From the NCBI RefSeq assembly GCF_000738175.1, contig NZ_JFCH01000059.1, positions 1 to 64,000 of the forward strand: a DNA stretch of 64,000 nucleotides, in the 5' to 3' direction. The DNA is from Corynebacterium jeikeium (GTDB lineage: Bacteria; Actinomycetota; Actinomycetes; Mycobacteriales; Mycobacteriaceae). Positions 47,115 through 57,238 of this stretch are shown here, in pieces; position 1 is the first letter of the stretch; the number at the start of each line of letters is the position of its first letter. A model generated the notes under the pieces. That model saw only the letters and a list, made by a program, of their open reading frames with translations. It did no database searches and was not told where the DNA came from. Both the position numbers and the translations under genes were made by a program.

Positions 47115-48794
47115 TTAGTACAGCTCACGCAAGTCTTCCGGCACGATCATGCCGTGCCGGACCAGGTCCACCGCGATCGGCACAAGTTGATCCACCAGCT
47201 CGTCTGCGTTGATGTCCAGTTCGTCGCCGTGCACCGCGTGATAAAACTCGGCTACGTCGCGCAGGTTCAGCCCCTCCCAGCTGAGCCCTGCCAGAATCGT
47301 CGCCAGCACCCCGTCGATCTCGTGCGACCAGCCCGGGCCGTCAGTGCGGGTTAGCCGCGCGCTCTCTTCGCCGAACCCCTGGTCGGTGGCGCTCGCTGTT
47401 TTTTCTAGTATGACGCCGCGTCCCAACCGGTAGCGGATCTCCGCCACTGCTGTGGAGGCGGGGCGGCCGGGCATCTCCAGCTGGTCGATCCATCGGCAGC
47501 GAGCGAACCACTGGGCGGCCTCCTGGCCGAGGTATGCCCCGGCTGGCAGCGCGTGGTCGAGCGACTCGACGGTCAGCTCGCTGGAGCCCTCGAACTTTTC
47601 AATGTGGATCCAGCCCAGGCCAATGCGGGTGATCTGGTGGCGGGCGAAGAAGTCCAGCCATTCCGCGGTGCGGCGCTGGCCGGCAGCGCTGCGGGGGTCG
47701 ATGCTTTCGTCGCGCAGCCAGGTGGTGACGTACGTGGCAACGTCCACCTCGTCGCGCTGCAGAACCCAGGCGCGGGCGCCCTCGTCGGGCAGCCAGCCGA
47801 GGATCCGCTCAGCGGCGGAGCTGGCGGCATCGCTGCCTTCCTCGCCGAGCGCCCAGCCGATTAGCAGGTGCGCGTGGCCTCCCGGCGCCAGGTGGTGAAC
47901 GGATTGTTCGACAACCAGCTTGCTGGCTGCGTCGAGTGGCAGTCCGGAGTCGCGGTACACGTGTCCTTCTTCTGCGTCCAGATTCACGGAGGGGCCGATG
48001 ACGAAGGGAGGGTTGGCGACGATGACGTCGAAAGCGCCAGTGTTAGCGGACTCAGAGGCGGTGGTTTCAGCACTAAAGGGTTCAAACCAGGATCCCTGCA
48101 CCCAGTTCACCAGTGGCGATTCCAGTCCTTGCGCTTTCGCAGCCACGCGGGCGAAGTCGAGGGCACGGTCGTGAATGTCACTGCCAAAAATTTTTGGTGG
48201 CTTGGGCCCAGCGTTTGCGGCCAGCATCAGCGCGAGTACGCCGGAGCCCGTGCCGAGGTCCAGCACCCGCGCATTCGCAGGTAGCTGGGGTATGGAGTTG
48301 AGCAGCGACAGGGGAGCGTTGCCGACCCCGGGGACGTGGCCCGGGCCGGGGACGCGGTCTTCCAAGGAGGCGTCCGGGTCCGACAGCACCAGCACCTCCG
48401 TGTCACCGTGGGCCGGGTGATGGGCAGGCCGGATGTCCAGGTTCAGGCGTAGCAATTCTGCACTGTCATCTGCGTCTTGCGCGGATTGCTGCTCCACGGG
48501 GATCAGCGCATGCTCCGCCACCAAGCCGGAGGTCGCCTCGGCCCCGACGAGATCCCGGAAGAAGGCGGCGTGCTGGGGGCGTCGTAAATAAACAGCAGCG
48601 ACGAGCTGGGCGGCCGCAGATTCGCGCCGCAGCAGGTGCCACCTGGCGGCCGCGGGTGAACCCGACTGGGCGGCGGCCACGCCCTCCATGCCGAGCGCCT
48701 CGAGGATCAATTCGGAGCCGTAGCCTTGGTCGACAAGGGCACGAACCAGATGCTCAGTGGCTTTACCGGGAGTGCACAGTGGATTGTCGGACAT
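47115..48794 (-). CDS. HemK/RlmG-like SAM-dependent methyltransferase
   Basis: This 559-aa protein has an N-terminal helical domain, a central class-I methyltransferase domain and a C-terminal extension. LDLGTGSGVLALMLA is the SAM motif I, and NPPFVIGP is the NPPF motif of enzymes that methylate Gln or exocyclic amino groups (PrmC, RlmG, RlmC families). The exact target is unknown. ATG 48794 has AAGGAA at a suitable distance; upstream frame extends but looks non-coding. It follows DUF3099 on the same strand. Confidence 0.82.
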   Translation of the reverse strand: MSDNPLCTPGKATEHLVRALVDQGYGSELILEALGMEGVAAAQSGSPAAARWHLLRRESAAAQLVAAVYLRRPQHAAFFRDLVGAEATSGLVAEHALIPVEQQSAQDADDSAELLRLNLDIRPAHHPAHGDTEVLVLSDPDASLEDRVPGPGHVPGVGNAPLSLLNSIPQLPANARVLDLGTGSGVLALMLAANAGPKPPKIFGSDIHDRALDFARVAAKAQGLESPLVNWVQGSWFEPFSAETTASESANTGAFDVIVANPPFVIGPSVNLDAEEGHVYRDSGLPLDAASKLVVEQSVHHLAPGGHAHLLIGWALGEEGSDAASSAAERILGWLPDEGARAWVLQRDEVDVATYVTTWLRDESIDPRSAAGQRRTAEWLDFFARHQITRIGLGWIHIEKFEGSSELTVESLDHALPAGAYLGQEAAQWFARCRWIDQLEMPGRPASTAVAEIRYRLGRGVILEKTASATDQGFGEESARLTRTDGPGWSHEIDGVLATILAGLSWEGLNLRDVAEFYHAVHGDELDINADELVDQLVPIAVDLVRHGMIVPEDLRELY

Positions 48795-48840
48795 GGAAGT
48801 TCCTTGATGGTTCAGTGATAGATCAGGGGCTAGTTCGGGG

Positions 48841-49278
48841 CTAAGAAGAGGATTGATCGGGGTGGTACTCGATGATCTCCGGGTGCGAGGAGTTGGATTC
48901 CAGCATGGGGCGGGAAGTCTCCCCGGCAAGGGCCGCCCGCTGGGCCCGACGCTGCTCACGCACGAGGGCGGGCTTGTAGACCTTGTTCGTGGTCTCGTCC
49001 ACCTGGCCGGTTTCGTTGGCCAGAAGTACGGCGATCCAGGGCAGAGGCAGGCTCACCGCAGCCACGCATACCGCGAGGGCAGCGTTGTGGGTGAGCAACA
49101 TCACCAAGGCTGCGAGGGCAAGGATAGGGATGCGCAGAAGCTGCAGCACGGCGTAAAGCCTGCGACGGTGGTGCCATCCCTGCAAACGCGAGCTCTTGGC
49201 ATCCGTGATAATTTCCACCTTTGATGCTCGCTTGGCTCGGGATTCACCTCCCGTTTTCTTCTTTCGTGCATCAGCCAT
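48841..49278 (-). CDS. DUF3099 membrane protein
   Basis: This 145-aa protein fits DUF3099, a small actinobacterial family near sigB/dtxR (Rv2709-like). A basic N terminus with EIITDAKSSRLQ (about 23-34) precedes two hydrophobic segments around 48-85, and a polar tail follows. The function is unknown. The ATG at 49278 was chosen because TAGCGT (49286-49291) ends 7 nt before it; a longer frame would run through that promoter. Confidence 0.82.
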   Translation of the reverse strand: MADARKKKTGGESRAKRASKVEIITDAKSSRLQGWHHRRRLYAVLQLLRIPILALAALVMLLTHNAALAVCVAAVSLPLPWIAVLLANETGQVDETTNKVYKPALVREQRRAQRAALAGETSRPMLESNSSHPEIIEYHPDQSSS

Positions 49279-49337
49279 AGAACCAACGCTAGTACGCAGC
49301 TGGAAAACAAGCAGATTCAGGGGCATGATGGTGAACT

Positions 49338-49580
49338 GTGAGTAACCCAAGTACGACAACGATTGAGCGCCCCGAAGTCAACACGGATACGACGACGGAT
49401 GACGATGTACCGAAGTTCTTCCACTACGTGAAGAAGGACCAAATCGTCGAATCCGCCGTTATGGGCAAGCTGGTCGTGGCGCTGTGTGGCGAGACATTCC
49501 CCGTGCGCAAGCAGGCCAAGCCGGGATCGCCTGTCTGCCCGGATTGCGAGCAGATCTACAAGGGGCTGCGCAAGAAGTGA
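49338..49580 (+). CDS. DUF3039 family protein
   Basis: This 80-aa protein belongs to DUF3039 (Rv2708-like), a conserved small actinobacterial family. KFFHYVKKDQIVESAVMGK is followed by a probable zinc-binding pair of cysteines C50 and C66/C69-type (ALCGETF; SPVCPDCEQIYKGL). The function is unknown. CATGAT ends 8 nt before the GTG start, so it may be leaderless. Its stop overlaps the GTG of the downstream helicase (GTGA). Confidence 0.82.
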   Translation: MSNPSTTTIERPEVNTDTTTDDDVPKFFHYVKKDQIVESAVMGKLVVALCGETFPVRKQAKPGSPVCPDCEQIYKGLRKK

Positions 49581-51295
49581 AGCACCTCCGCCTATGGCAG
49601 CAGGAGGCACTGAACAAGTACGTCGAGGCCAGCCCGAAGGATTTCCTGGCCGTGGCGACCCCGGGCGCGGGTAAAACGACCTTCGCCCTGACGATTGCAC
49701 GGTTGCTACTGGATACCCGTGTGGTAGATCGACTGGTTATTGTGGTGCCCACCGAACACCTGAAGGTGCAGTGGGCGCAGTCCGCCGCGGAGCGGGGGAT
49801 CGCGCTCGACGCCGAGTTCACGAACTCCTCGCCGTTTAACAGCGCCTACGACGGCGTGTGCGTGACCTATGCCCAGGTAGGTATGAAGCCTACGAAGCAC
49901 TACCAGGTCGCCACCGCGAAGAAGGCGCTGGTGATCCTGGACGAGATCCACCACGCCGGCGACGCAAAGAGCTGGGGCGACGGCGTGCGCATGGCCTACG
50001 AGCACGTGGAACGCCGCCTGGCGCTGACAGGTACGCCTTTCCGCTCTGACGATTCCCAGATTCCCTTCGTGCGCTACGAGGCCGTGGAGGGCGCGGACGG
50101 CGCGCTTGTGTCCTCCGCCGACTACACCTATGGCTACGCGGACGCGCTAAAGGACGGCGTTGTCCGCCCCGTGGTTTTCCTTTCGTATTCCGGTCAGGCT
50201 CGCTGGCGCAACTCCGCCGGGGAGGAGTTCGAGGCACGCCTGGGCGAACCACTGAACGCAGAGCAGACCGCCCGGGCATGGCGTACTGCGCTGGATCCGA
50301 AGGGCGACTGGATCCCCGCCGTGCTCAATGCCGCGCAGACGCGCCTGCAGCAGCTGCGCGAGACGATTCCCGACGCGGGTGGCCTGGTGATCGCCACCGA
50401 CAAGACCACGGCGCGCGCCTACGCGCGGATTCTGGAGCAGATCAGCAACACCCCGGTGACGGTGGTGCTCTCCGACGAGGCGGGGGCTTCCGAACGCATC
50501 AAGGAGTTCTCTGCCAGCACCGACGAGTGGATGGTGGCCGTGCGCATGGTCTCCGAGGGCGTGGACGTGCCGCGCCTGGCCGTGGGCGTATACGCCACAT
50601 CCTCTTCCACACCACTGTTCTTCGCCCAGGCCATCGGCCGTTTCGTGCGATCCAGGCGGTCGGGGGAGTCGGCGTCAATCTTCCTTCCCAGTGTGTCCGT
50701 ACTCCTGGAGCTAGCCTCCAAGATGGAGCAGCAGCGCAACCACGTGCTCGGTAAGCCCCACCGACAAAACGAGGGCTGGGACGACCAGCTCCTACAACAG
50801 GCCAACCAGGAGCAGAACGAGCCGGAGGAGGACAAGGGCTACGAGTCCGTCGGCGCCGAGGCCGAGCTCGATAGCCTCATCTACGACGGATCAACCTACG
50901 GGACGGCGACCCTAAGCGGATCGGAAGAGGAGCAGGCATACCTTGGCCTACCCGGTCTTTTGGACGCCGAACAGATGCGCACGCTGCTGCGTCAGCGCCA
51001 AGCTGAACAATTGGACGCGCGGGCGAAGGAAGAGGAACTGCGCCGCAAACAGGAGCAGCAAAAGCCGGCCGAAGAGGGAAGTGGCGCGGACTTGCGCAAT
51101 AAGCGCGTGGCCAGTGAGGAGCTTCCGGCTCTACGCAAGGAATTGAATGCGTTGGTGTCTATGAAGTCCGCCCGCACCGGCAAGCCACATGGGCAGATCC
51201 ACAACGATGCGCGGAGAAACTGCGGCGGGCCGTCCACAGCGCTGTGCACCGCGCAGCAGCTGCGCGACCGCATTGCATACCTAAGAGACTGGTGA
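49577..51295 (+). CDS. superfamily-2 DEAD/DEAH helicase
   Basis: This is a helicase of the type-III-restriction/UvrB-like group (572 aa). LRLWQQEALNKY is the Q-like motif at the start, AVATPGAGKTTFA (about 20-32) motif I, LDEIHHAGD motif II and ALTGTPFRSD motif III, with IGRFVRSRR as motif VI. The C-terminal part is a Glu/Gln-rich coiled-coil with KSARTGKPHGQIHNDARR at the end. The GTG start overlaps the DUF3039 stop by 4 nt, as in a translationally coupled pair. The substrate is unknown. Confidence 0.88.
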   Translation: MKHLRLWQQEALNKYVEASPKDFLAVATPGAGKTTFALTIARLLLDTRVVDRLVIVVPTEHLKVQWAQSAAERGIALDAEFTNSSPFNSAYDGVCVTYAQVGMKPTKHYQVATAKKALVILDEIHHAGDAKSWGDGVRMAYEHVERRLALTGTPFRSDDSQIPFVRYEAVEGADGALVSSADYTYGYADALKDGVVRPVVFLSYSGQARWRNSAGEEFEARLGEPLNAEQTARAWRTALDPKGDWIPAVLNAAQTRLQQLRETIPDAGGLVIATDKTTARAYARILEQISNTPVTVVLSDEAGASERIKEFSASTDEWMVAVRMVSEGVDVPRLAVGVYATSSSTPLFFAQAIGRFVRSRRSGESASIFLPSVSVLLELASKMEQQRNHVLGKPHRQNEGWDDQLLQQANQEQNEPEEDKGYESVGAEAELDSLIYDGSTYGTATLSGSEEEQAYLGLPGLLDAEQMRTLLRQRQAEQLDARAKEEELRRKQEQQKPAEEGSGADLRNKRVASEELPALRKELNALVSMKSARTGKPHGQIHNDARRNCGGPSTALCTAQQLRDRIAYLRDW

Positions 51296-51315
51296 GAACG
51301 GATACGGGGGAGACC

Positions 51316-51361
51316 GGGAAAGTGAGGTAAGATACACCGCGTTGTATATCGGCGGTGTATC
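51316..51361 (+). promoter_or_regulatory. perfect 10-bp hairpin upstream of the 51.4-kb gene
   Basis: GATACACCGC (51331-51340) and GCGGTGTATC (51352-51361) form a perfect inverted repeat around an 11-nt loop. GGGAAA (51316-51321) and CGTT (51340-51343) with an 18-nt spacer loosely resemble an ECF promoter. No T tract follows the hairpin, so it is less likely to be a terminator for the upstream helicase than an operator or leader structure. Confidence 0.6.
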
Positions 51362-51409
51362 GCCGGAAGCTTTTATGCCAAGCGACCTCGGAGGGAAGGA
51401 AACGGCACG

Positions 51410-51784
51410 ATGGCTCGAGAAGACTACATCGATCTGGATAAGTCCAACGCGCAGGAGGCTGAGCTCCAGAAGATCGCGCCGCGCAAGGTCAGCGGCCTGA
51501 GCCTGGCCGCCCTGATCGTGGGCATCCTATCGATCCCGGCGGCGATGTTCCCCCTGATCGGCATCGTGGTGGCCGCGGTGGCGATCCTGGTGGGAATCGC
51601 ATCGGTGGTCATCGCGAACCGCCGGGGCACGCAGCGCAGCTACGCGATTATCGGCTTGGTACTGGGGGTATTGGCCATGGCTATCGCGATCTTCTTCACC
51701 CAGGTGGCCATGAAGAGCATGGAGGGTTGCGAGGATCTGCGTGGCACGGAGTTCTCCGACTGCGTGAAGAACAACCAGGACTAG
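51410..51784 (+). CDS. small DUF4190-like membrane protein
   Basis: This 124-aa protein has a cytoplasmic start (DYIDLDKSNAQEAELQKIAPRK) and two or three hydrophobic helices between about 22 and 100 (SLAALIVGILSIPAAMFPLIG; IIGLVLGVLAMAIAIFF). A short outer tail with two Cys follows (CEDLRGTEFSDC). The helix pattern resembles DUF4190 proteins; the function is unknown. GGAAGG-type sequence precedes the ATG. Confidence 0.7.
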   Translation: MAREDYIDLDKSNAQEAELQKIAPRKVSGLSLAALIVGILSIPAAMFPLIGIVVAAVAILVGIASVVIANRRGTQRSYAIIGLVLGVLAMAIAIFFTQVAMKSMEGCEDLRGTEFSDCVKNNQD

Positions 51785-51813
51785 AGCAGAGCTAGTCTAG
51801 AGCTGGCTCAGGA

Positions 51814-51824
<11 letters not shown>
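51774..51824. terminator. possible bidirectional hairpin between convergent genes
   Basis: GACTAG-N7-CTAGTC followed by a second GGACTAGTCC palindrome lies in the 29-nt gap between the membrane gene and sigA and runs into both coding ends. Both stop codons lie within or next to the repeats. The stems are only 5-6 bp with no T tract, so terminator activity is uncertain. Confidence 0.3.
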
Positions 51825-53460
<1,636 letters not shown>

Positions 53461-53544
53461 GGAAGCCCTTTCACTCGTATTGCATGGTGCACTGAAATGG
53501 CCGCCCTTTAAGGCCACATTCCGAGGAGGAATTGGGGTGCACCA

Positions 53545-53565
53545 GGTTGCGGCATACCCGCAACC
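53545..53565 (-). promoter_or_regulatory. strong hairpin in the sigA leader
   Basis: GGTTGCGG-N5-CCGCAACC forms an 8-bp perfect stem, extendable by ACCA (53541-53544) with TGGT (53568-53571) across a 2-nt bulge. It lies about 85 nt upstream of the sigA start, inside the predicted leader. No T run follows in either direction. Confidence 0.65.
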
Positions 53566-53614
53566 GATGGTCTAGGAGGGTTGTTGAAACCCCTGCTGTG
53601 CTAATCGACCGCCC

Positions 53615-53620
53615 ATTATA
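53615..53620 (-). promoter_or_regulatory. sigA -10 element
   Basis: TATAAT on the minus strand is a perfect -10 in the sigA-ppgK gap. It predicts a transcription start near 53608 and a leader of about 150 nt. The -35 is not obvious; TTGCAA lies 20 nt upstream. Confidence 0.6.
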
Positions 53621-53683
53621 ACTCAAATATCAGCACGGCGTTGCAACCATCCCCGGTACGCAGCGGTTGTTTTCTAGTGGATA

Positions 53684-54457
53684 CTAGGGCTTGATGCCAT
53701 CCTGCACGGCCATAGCGGCACCGATAATGCCGGCCTGGTTGCGCAGCTTCGCCGGGACGACTTCCTCCTCGACGGTCAGCAGCGGCACCCACTTGTCCGC
53801 CTTGCGAGAAATGCCGCCGCCGACGATGAAGGTCTTCGGACTGAATAGAGCGCTGTAGGCGTGCAGAACCTCGTCCACGCGCGCGGCCCACTTCTTGTAG
53901 GACAACTCCTCGCGGTCCTTCGCCGCGGAGCTGGCATACCACTCAACGTCACCGTTCTCGTCGTGGGGCAGGTGGCCGAGCTCGGAGTTGGGGAACAGGT
54001 GGCCATCACACAGCATGGCCGAGCCGATGCCGGTTCCGAAGGTGAGCATCAGCACTGCGCCTTCCTTCGCGCTTTCCTCGCCGTACTTGACCTCGGCCAG
54101 TCCGGCTGCGTCGGCGTCATTAAGAACAGTGATTTCTCGCTCGCCAAGGTGGCGCTTGAACAGCTCCTGCATATCAGTATCAATCCAAGACTTATCGATG
54201 TTCGCCGCGGAGCGAGCCTTCTGATCCTTGACCACGGCGGGCACCGTTACGCCCACCGGGCCATCCCATTCGGCCATGTCCATCAGCTTGCGCACGACCT
54301 CCGCCACCGCGTCTGGGGTGGAGGGCTTCGGGGTGAGGATCTTAAAACGTTCGGTGACCAGCTCGCCGGTGTTGAGGTCTACAACGGCGCCTTTCACACC
54401 GGATCCACCGATGTCCACGCCGAAACTCAGGTTCTGTTCTGCCTTATCCTCAGTCAT
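53684..54457 (-). CDS. ppgK: polyphosphate glucokinase
   Basis: PpgK phosphorylates glucose with polyphosphate or ATP (257 aa, ROK-like fold). The phosphate motif FGVDIGGSGVKGAVVD is at about 12-27, LNDADAAGLAE contains the catalytic Asp, and LTFGTGIGSAML is the adenosine region. ATG 54457 was chosen because TAGTGT (54465-54470) ends 7 nt before it. With no PTS genes seen nearby, this enzyme may matter for free glucose. It is divergent from suhB. Confidence 0.93.
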   Translation of the reverse strand: MTEDKAEQNLSFGVDIGGSGVKGAVVDLNTGELVTERFKILTPKPSTPDAVAEVVRKLMDMAEWDGPVGVTVPAVVKDQKARSAANIDKSWIDTDMQELFKRHLGEREITVLNDADAAGLAEVKYGEESAKEGAVLMLTFGTGIGSAMLCDGHLFPNSELGHLPHDENGDVEWYASSAAKDREELSYKKWAARVDEVLHAYSALFSPKTFIVGGGISRKADKWVPLLTVEEEVVPAKLRNQAGIIGAAMAVQDGIKP

Positions 54458-54567
54458 GTTCATAACACTACCTTGAAAATATTGGGCTCCGCTTGGCAGC
54501 GGGGTCTATCAGACTGCCCCGTGGAAGCTGGCTGTGAAGAGTGATCAAGAATGGCAAGGTGGAGACC

Positions 54568-55587
54568 ATGGAAACCACGGGTTCAGCAAAATTGAGCGCT
54601 AAGTCGCGCGACGTAGCAACGATTCTCCAGCGGGCACAATCAGAACAGGCACCCCTGAGGGTGTTCGACGAGGTGTCGACGGCAGGCGAGGCTGGGGCGT
54701 CCACAAGAGAGAAAACCCTCAGCCCTGCCGACCTCGAGGCAGTAGCCCTCGACGTGGGGCTTGAGGCGGCCACTCTTATTCGACGCCGCCGGGGCGAACT
54801 GGCCGACGAGCATGGTCACGTCGGCGTGGTCGGGACGAAGACCTCCGAGGTTGATCCCGTGACGGAGGTGGATCAGGCCAGCGAGAAACTCATCGTAGAG
54901 CAGTTGCTGGCTCGAGTGCCGGGATCCCGTGTGCACGGCGAGGAAGGCGGGTTGAACAGAGAAGCCGGTGGCCCGGGGGAGATTCTATGGATCGTCGATC
55001 CGATAGATGGAACGGTGAACTTCCTCTATGGGGTTCCGGCCTACGCCGTGAGCATCGCCGCAGTGGTAGACGGGCAGCCAGTAGCTGGCGTGGTGGTGGA
55101 CGTAACTGCCCAGGTTGCCTTTGTGGCGCATGCGGGCGGGCCGGCACGACGCTTGAAGACTGATGGGGCAGTTAGTGCCGATAGTGGCGATCTCTTGCGC
55201 GTGGAGTCGGCGAAGCAGGGGGCTGAGACCGGCAAGGCGCCCGGTGAGGCGCTCGGCAAGGCGCTGGTTGCGACCGGCTTTTCGTACGTGGCCGAGGACC
55301 GCCGCCGCCAAGCGGAGCGGCTGACCCGCCTACTGCCGAAGGTCCGCGACATTCGACGGATCGGCTCGGCGGCTTTGGATCTGTGCCGTGTGGCCAGCGG
55401 GGAAGTGGATGCCTACTTTGAACATGGGTTGGGCCCGTGGGATCACGCGGCGGGGTGTCTCATTGCCGCGCGTGCCGGAGCGATCAGTGTGGCCCCGGAT
55501 TATGACGTCACGAAGGAGGCGAAGGCGCTGGTATTGGCAGTGAAGCCGGGGGTGGCTGTGGAGCTAGCTGAACTGCTGGTGGAATAG
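54568..55587 (+). CDS. suhB: inositol-1-monophosphatase SuhB-type
   Basis: This is an inositol monophosphatase-family enzyme (339 aa), which may provide myo-inositol for phosphatidylinositol and mycothiol. The Mg-binding motifs are complete: DPVTEVDQASE, GEEGG, WIVDPIDGTVNF and WDHAAGCL. The first ~55 residues are a variable extension not seen in short SuhB proteins. ATG 54568 has AAGGTGGAG just upstream; a GTG 27 nt earlier is in frame. The order sigA-ppgK-suhB is conserved in actinobacteria (Rv2701c-Rv2703). Confidence 0.9.
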   Translation: METTGSAKLSAKSRDVATILQRAQSEQAPLRVFDEVSTAGEAGASTREKTLSPADLEAVALDVGLEAATLIRRRRGELADEHGHVGVVGTKTSEVDPVTEVDQASEKLIVEQLLARVPGSRVHGEEGGLNREAGGPGEILWIVDPIDGTVNFLYGVPAYAVSIAAVVDGQPVAGVVVDVTAQVAFVAHAGGPARRLKTDGAVSADSGDLLRVESAKQGAETGKAPGEALGKALVATGFSYVAEDRRRQAERLTRLLPKVRDIRRIGSAALDLCRVASGEVDAYFEHGLGPWDHAAGCLIAARAGAISVAPDYDVTKEAKALVLAVKPGVAVELAELLVE

Positions 55588-55635
55588 CCGCGGGGGAGCC
55601 TTTTACCCCAATCGGGCGCCAGAGCGCGCGTGGAG

Positions 55636-55665
55636 GTGACAAGCGGTGTGTATGTGCTCTAGGAT
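55636..55665 (+). promoter_or_regulatory. promoter of the DUF4193 gene
   Basis: GTGACA (55636-55641), 18 nt, then TAGGAT (55660-55665) forms a reasonable SigA-type promoter, with a start near 55672 and a leader of about 93 nt. Confidence 0.55.
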
Positions 55666-55697
55666 CCGCGAACAGTGAGACGAATTAAGGCATTTTT

Positions 55698-55720
55698 CAG
55701 CCAGTCCCGCTGGCTGTTTT
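55698..55720 (+). terminator. intrinsic terminator-like hairpin
   Basis: CAGCCAG-N5-CTGGCTG (7-bp stem) is followed by TTTT. It lies about 110 nt after suhB, but also about 26 nt downstream of the predicted DUF4193 transcription start, so it could end suhB transcripts or act as an attenuator in the DUF4193 leader. Confidence 0.55.
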
Positions 55721-55764
55721 GCACTCCATCTGATCGACACAACCGACGTAAGTAAGGACCCCTT

Positions 55765-56064
55765 ATGGCCACCGACTACGACGCGCCGCGCCGACGTTCC
55801 GAAGACGACATCGAGACCGACTCCCTGGAAGGTCTGAAGGCCGCCGAGAAGGCCGAGCCGTCCGTTTCCGATACGGATGATGGAGAGATCGTCGAGCCCT
55901 TCGACGTACCCATGGCGGATCTTTCCGGCGAGGAGCTGTCCGGCTCCGTGATCCCGCGCCAGAGCGACGAGTTCACCTGCAGCGTGTGCTTCCTGGTGCA
56001 GCACCGCAGCTGCATCGCGGAAACCGTCGCCGACGGCGAGTACATCTGCAAGGACTGCGCTTAG
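55765..56064 (+). CDS. DUF4193 zinc-ribbon-like protein
   Basis: This 99-aa protein belongs to DUF4193 (Rv2699c-like), universal in actinobacteria. It starts MATDYDAPRRRSEDD, has an acidic middle and ends with a probable zinc site: CSVCFLVQHRSCIAE (C73, C76, C85 region) and YICKDCA (C95, C98). This architecture is close to RbpA-like or transcription-associated small proteins, but the function is unknown. GTAAGGACC precedes the ATG. Confidence 0.85.
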   Translation: MATDYDAPRRRSEDDIETDSLEGLKAAEKAEPSVSDTDDGEIVEPFDVPMADLSGEELSGSVIPRQSDEFTCSVCFLVQHRSCIAETVADGEYICKDCA

Positions 56065-56095
56065 TCTGCTGGGCAGCCTTTCTTAGCAGCCTGCG

Positions 56096-56581
56096 TTAGT
56101 AGATCGGGCGACCAAGCTTCTCCAGAACCTCCTGAGGTTCCTTGGTGGAGATCAGCCAATAGGGGGTTGGGTCGTCCGGATCGTCCAGGACGAGCATCGC
56201 CATCGTCGGGATCCAGTTTTTATGCACGACATAAGCGGCCGGATCCAATTGGCGGCCCATTGCGGCGCGCTTGGCGGTAGGGGGAATAACTAGGCTGCGG
56301 CTAACCACACTTGCGGGCAGCTTTGCCGGCCCGACATGCAGCCACCGTTCGCCAGAGCTATCTTCCCTGACCTCCACTTTTGTGCGGGAGAAGTAAATCA
56401 ATGCCCATACGGCCAGCGCACCGGAGATCACGAGGGCGACGTAAAAGGCCCACATCGGACGACCCATCTGCGCCTGCCACGCAATGATTGCGACTACGCC
56501 CGCGGCGAACAGCCACCACACTAGGGGTACGCGCTGGTGCTCCGAATACAGCAGCTTTTCCTGCTGAGTGTCCGATGCCAA
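56096..56581 (-). CDS. DUF3093 membrane protein
   Basis: This 161-aa protein fits DUF3093 (Rv2698-like), found beside dut in actinobacteria. After a short N terminus (ASDTQQEKLLYSEHQRVPL) it has two hydrophobic helices at about 20-65, then a soluble beta-rich domain ending WLISTKEPQEVLEKLGR. The function is unknown. A TTG at 56581 with AGGAG about 8 nt upstream gives the best-supported start; an ATG at 56653 would lengthen it by 24 residues. Confidence 0.8.
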   Translation of the reverse strand: MASDTQQEKLLYSEHQRVPLVWWLFAAGVVAIIAWQAQMGRPMWAFYVALVISGALAVWALIYFSRTKVEVREDSSGERWLHVGPAKLPASVVSRSLVIPPTAKRAAMGRQLDPAAYVVHKNWIPTMAMLVLDDPDDPTPYWLISTKEPQEVLEKLGRPIY

Positions 56582-56675
56582 TTGAATAACTCCTGATAAA
56601 TCTGTTCGCTTTGCGTGCTGCCTAGTAATTCTAGCCCGTGGGGGTTCGGACATCGTAACTTCGGTTGGGTACTTG

Positions 56676-56689
56676 TAGTCTTGGTGACC
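56676..56689 (+). promoter_or_regulatory. dut -10 element, leaderless type
   Basis: TAGTCT (56676-56681) ends 8 nt before the GTG at 56690, fixing that codon as the dut start. Confidence 0.55.
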
Positions 56690-57166
56690 GTGACCCTTAA
56701 GCAAAATGGACAAAGTGGAAATGACGCCCCGCTGCGTATCGTTCGCCTGGACAAGGAGCTGCCCTTGCCGCGCCGCGCCCACCCGACGGATGCCGGCATC
56801 GACCTCTACACGTCCCAGGACGTGACCATTGCCCCTGGGCACCGGGAGCTGGTCGGCACAGGCATCGCTATCGCTCTGCCCGTGGGAACGGTGGGGCTGG
56901 TGCACCCGCGCAGCGGCCTGGCTTTGAAGAAGGGGCTTTCCATCGTCAACGCCCCGGGGACGATTGATGCCGACTACCGCGGGGAGATCAAGGTATGCCT
57001 GGTCAACCTGGATCCGGAGCAGCCCATTGAATTGGCGCGCGGCGAGAGGATCGCACAGCTGCTGGTGCAGGAAGTCAGCCTTTGCGACGTCGAAGAAGTG
57101 GATAGTGTGGAAGATCTGGGCGAGACCACGCGAGGCGAGTCCGGCTACGGATCCACCGGGGTTTAA
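56690..57166 (+). CDS. dut: dUTP diphosphatase
   Basis: Dut hydrolyses dUTP to dUMP, keeping uracil out of DNA and feeding thymidylate synthesis by ThyX (158 aa, trimeric type). Motif 1 [11 protein letters not shown], motif 2 HPRSGLALK, motif 3 [17 protein letters not shown], motif 4 [11 protein letters not shown] and motif 5 [10 protein letters not shown] are all present. The frame is open for 75 nt upstream, but the promoter position selects GTG 56690. DUF3710 follows 72 nt downstream. Confidence 0.96.
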   Translation: MTLKQNGQSGNDAPLRIVRLDKELPLPRRAHPTDAGIDLYTSQDVTIAPGHRELVGTGIAIALPVGTVGLVHPRSGLALKKGLSIVNAPGTIDADYRGEIKVCLVNLDPEQPIELARGERIAQLLVQEVSLCDVEEVDSVEDLGETTRGESGYGSTGV

Positions 57167-57238
57167 AACGGCTGTTGCAAGCAGCACATAGCAGGACTTG
57201 AAGTAATTTAAGAAGCCAACAGAAGACGGAGTTTTGGG

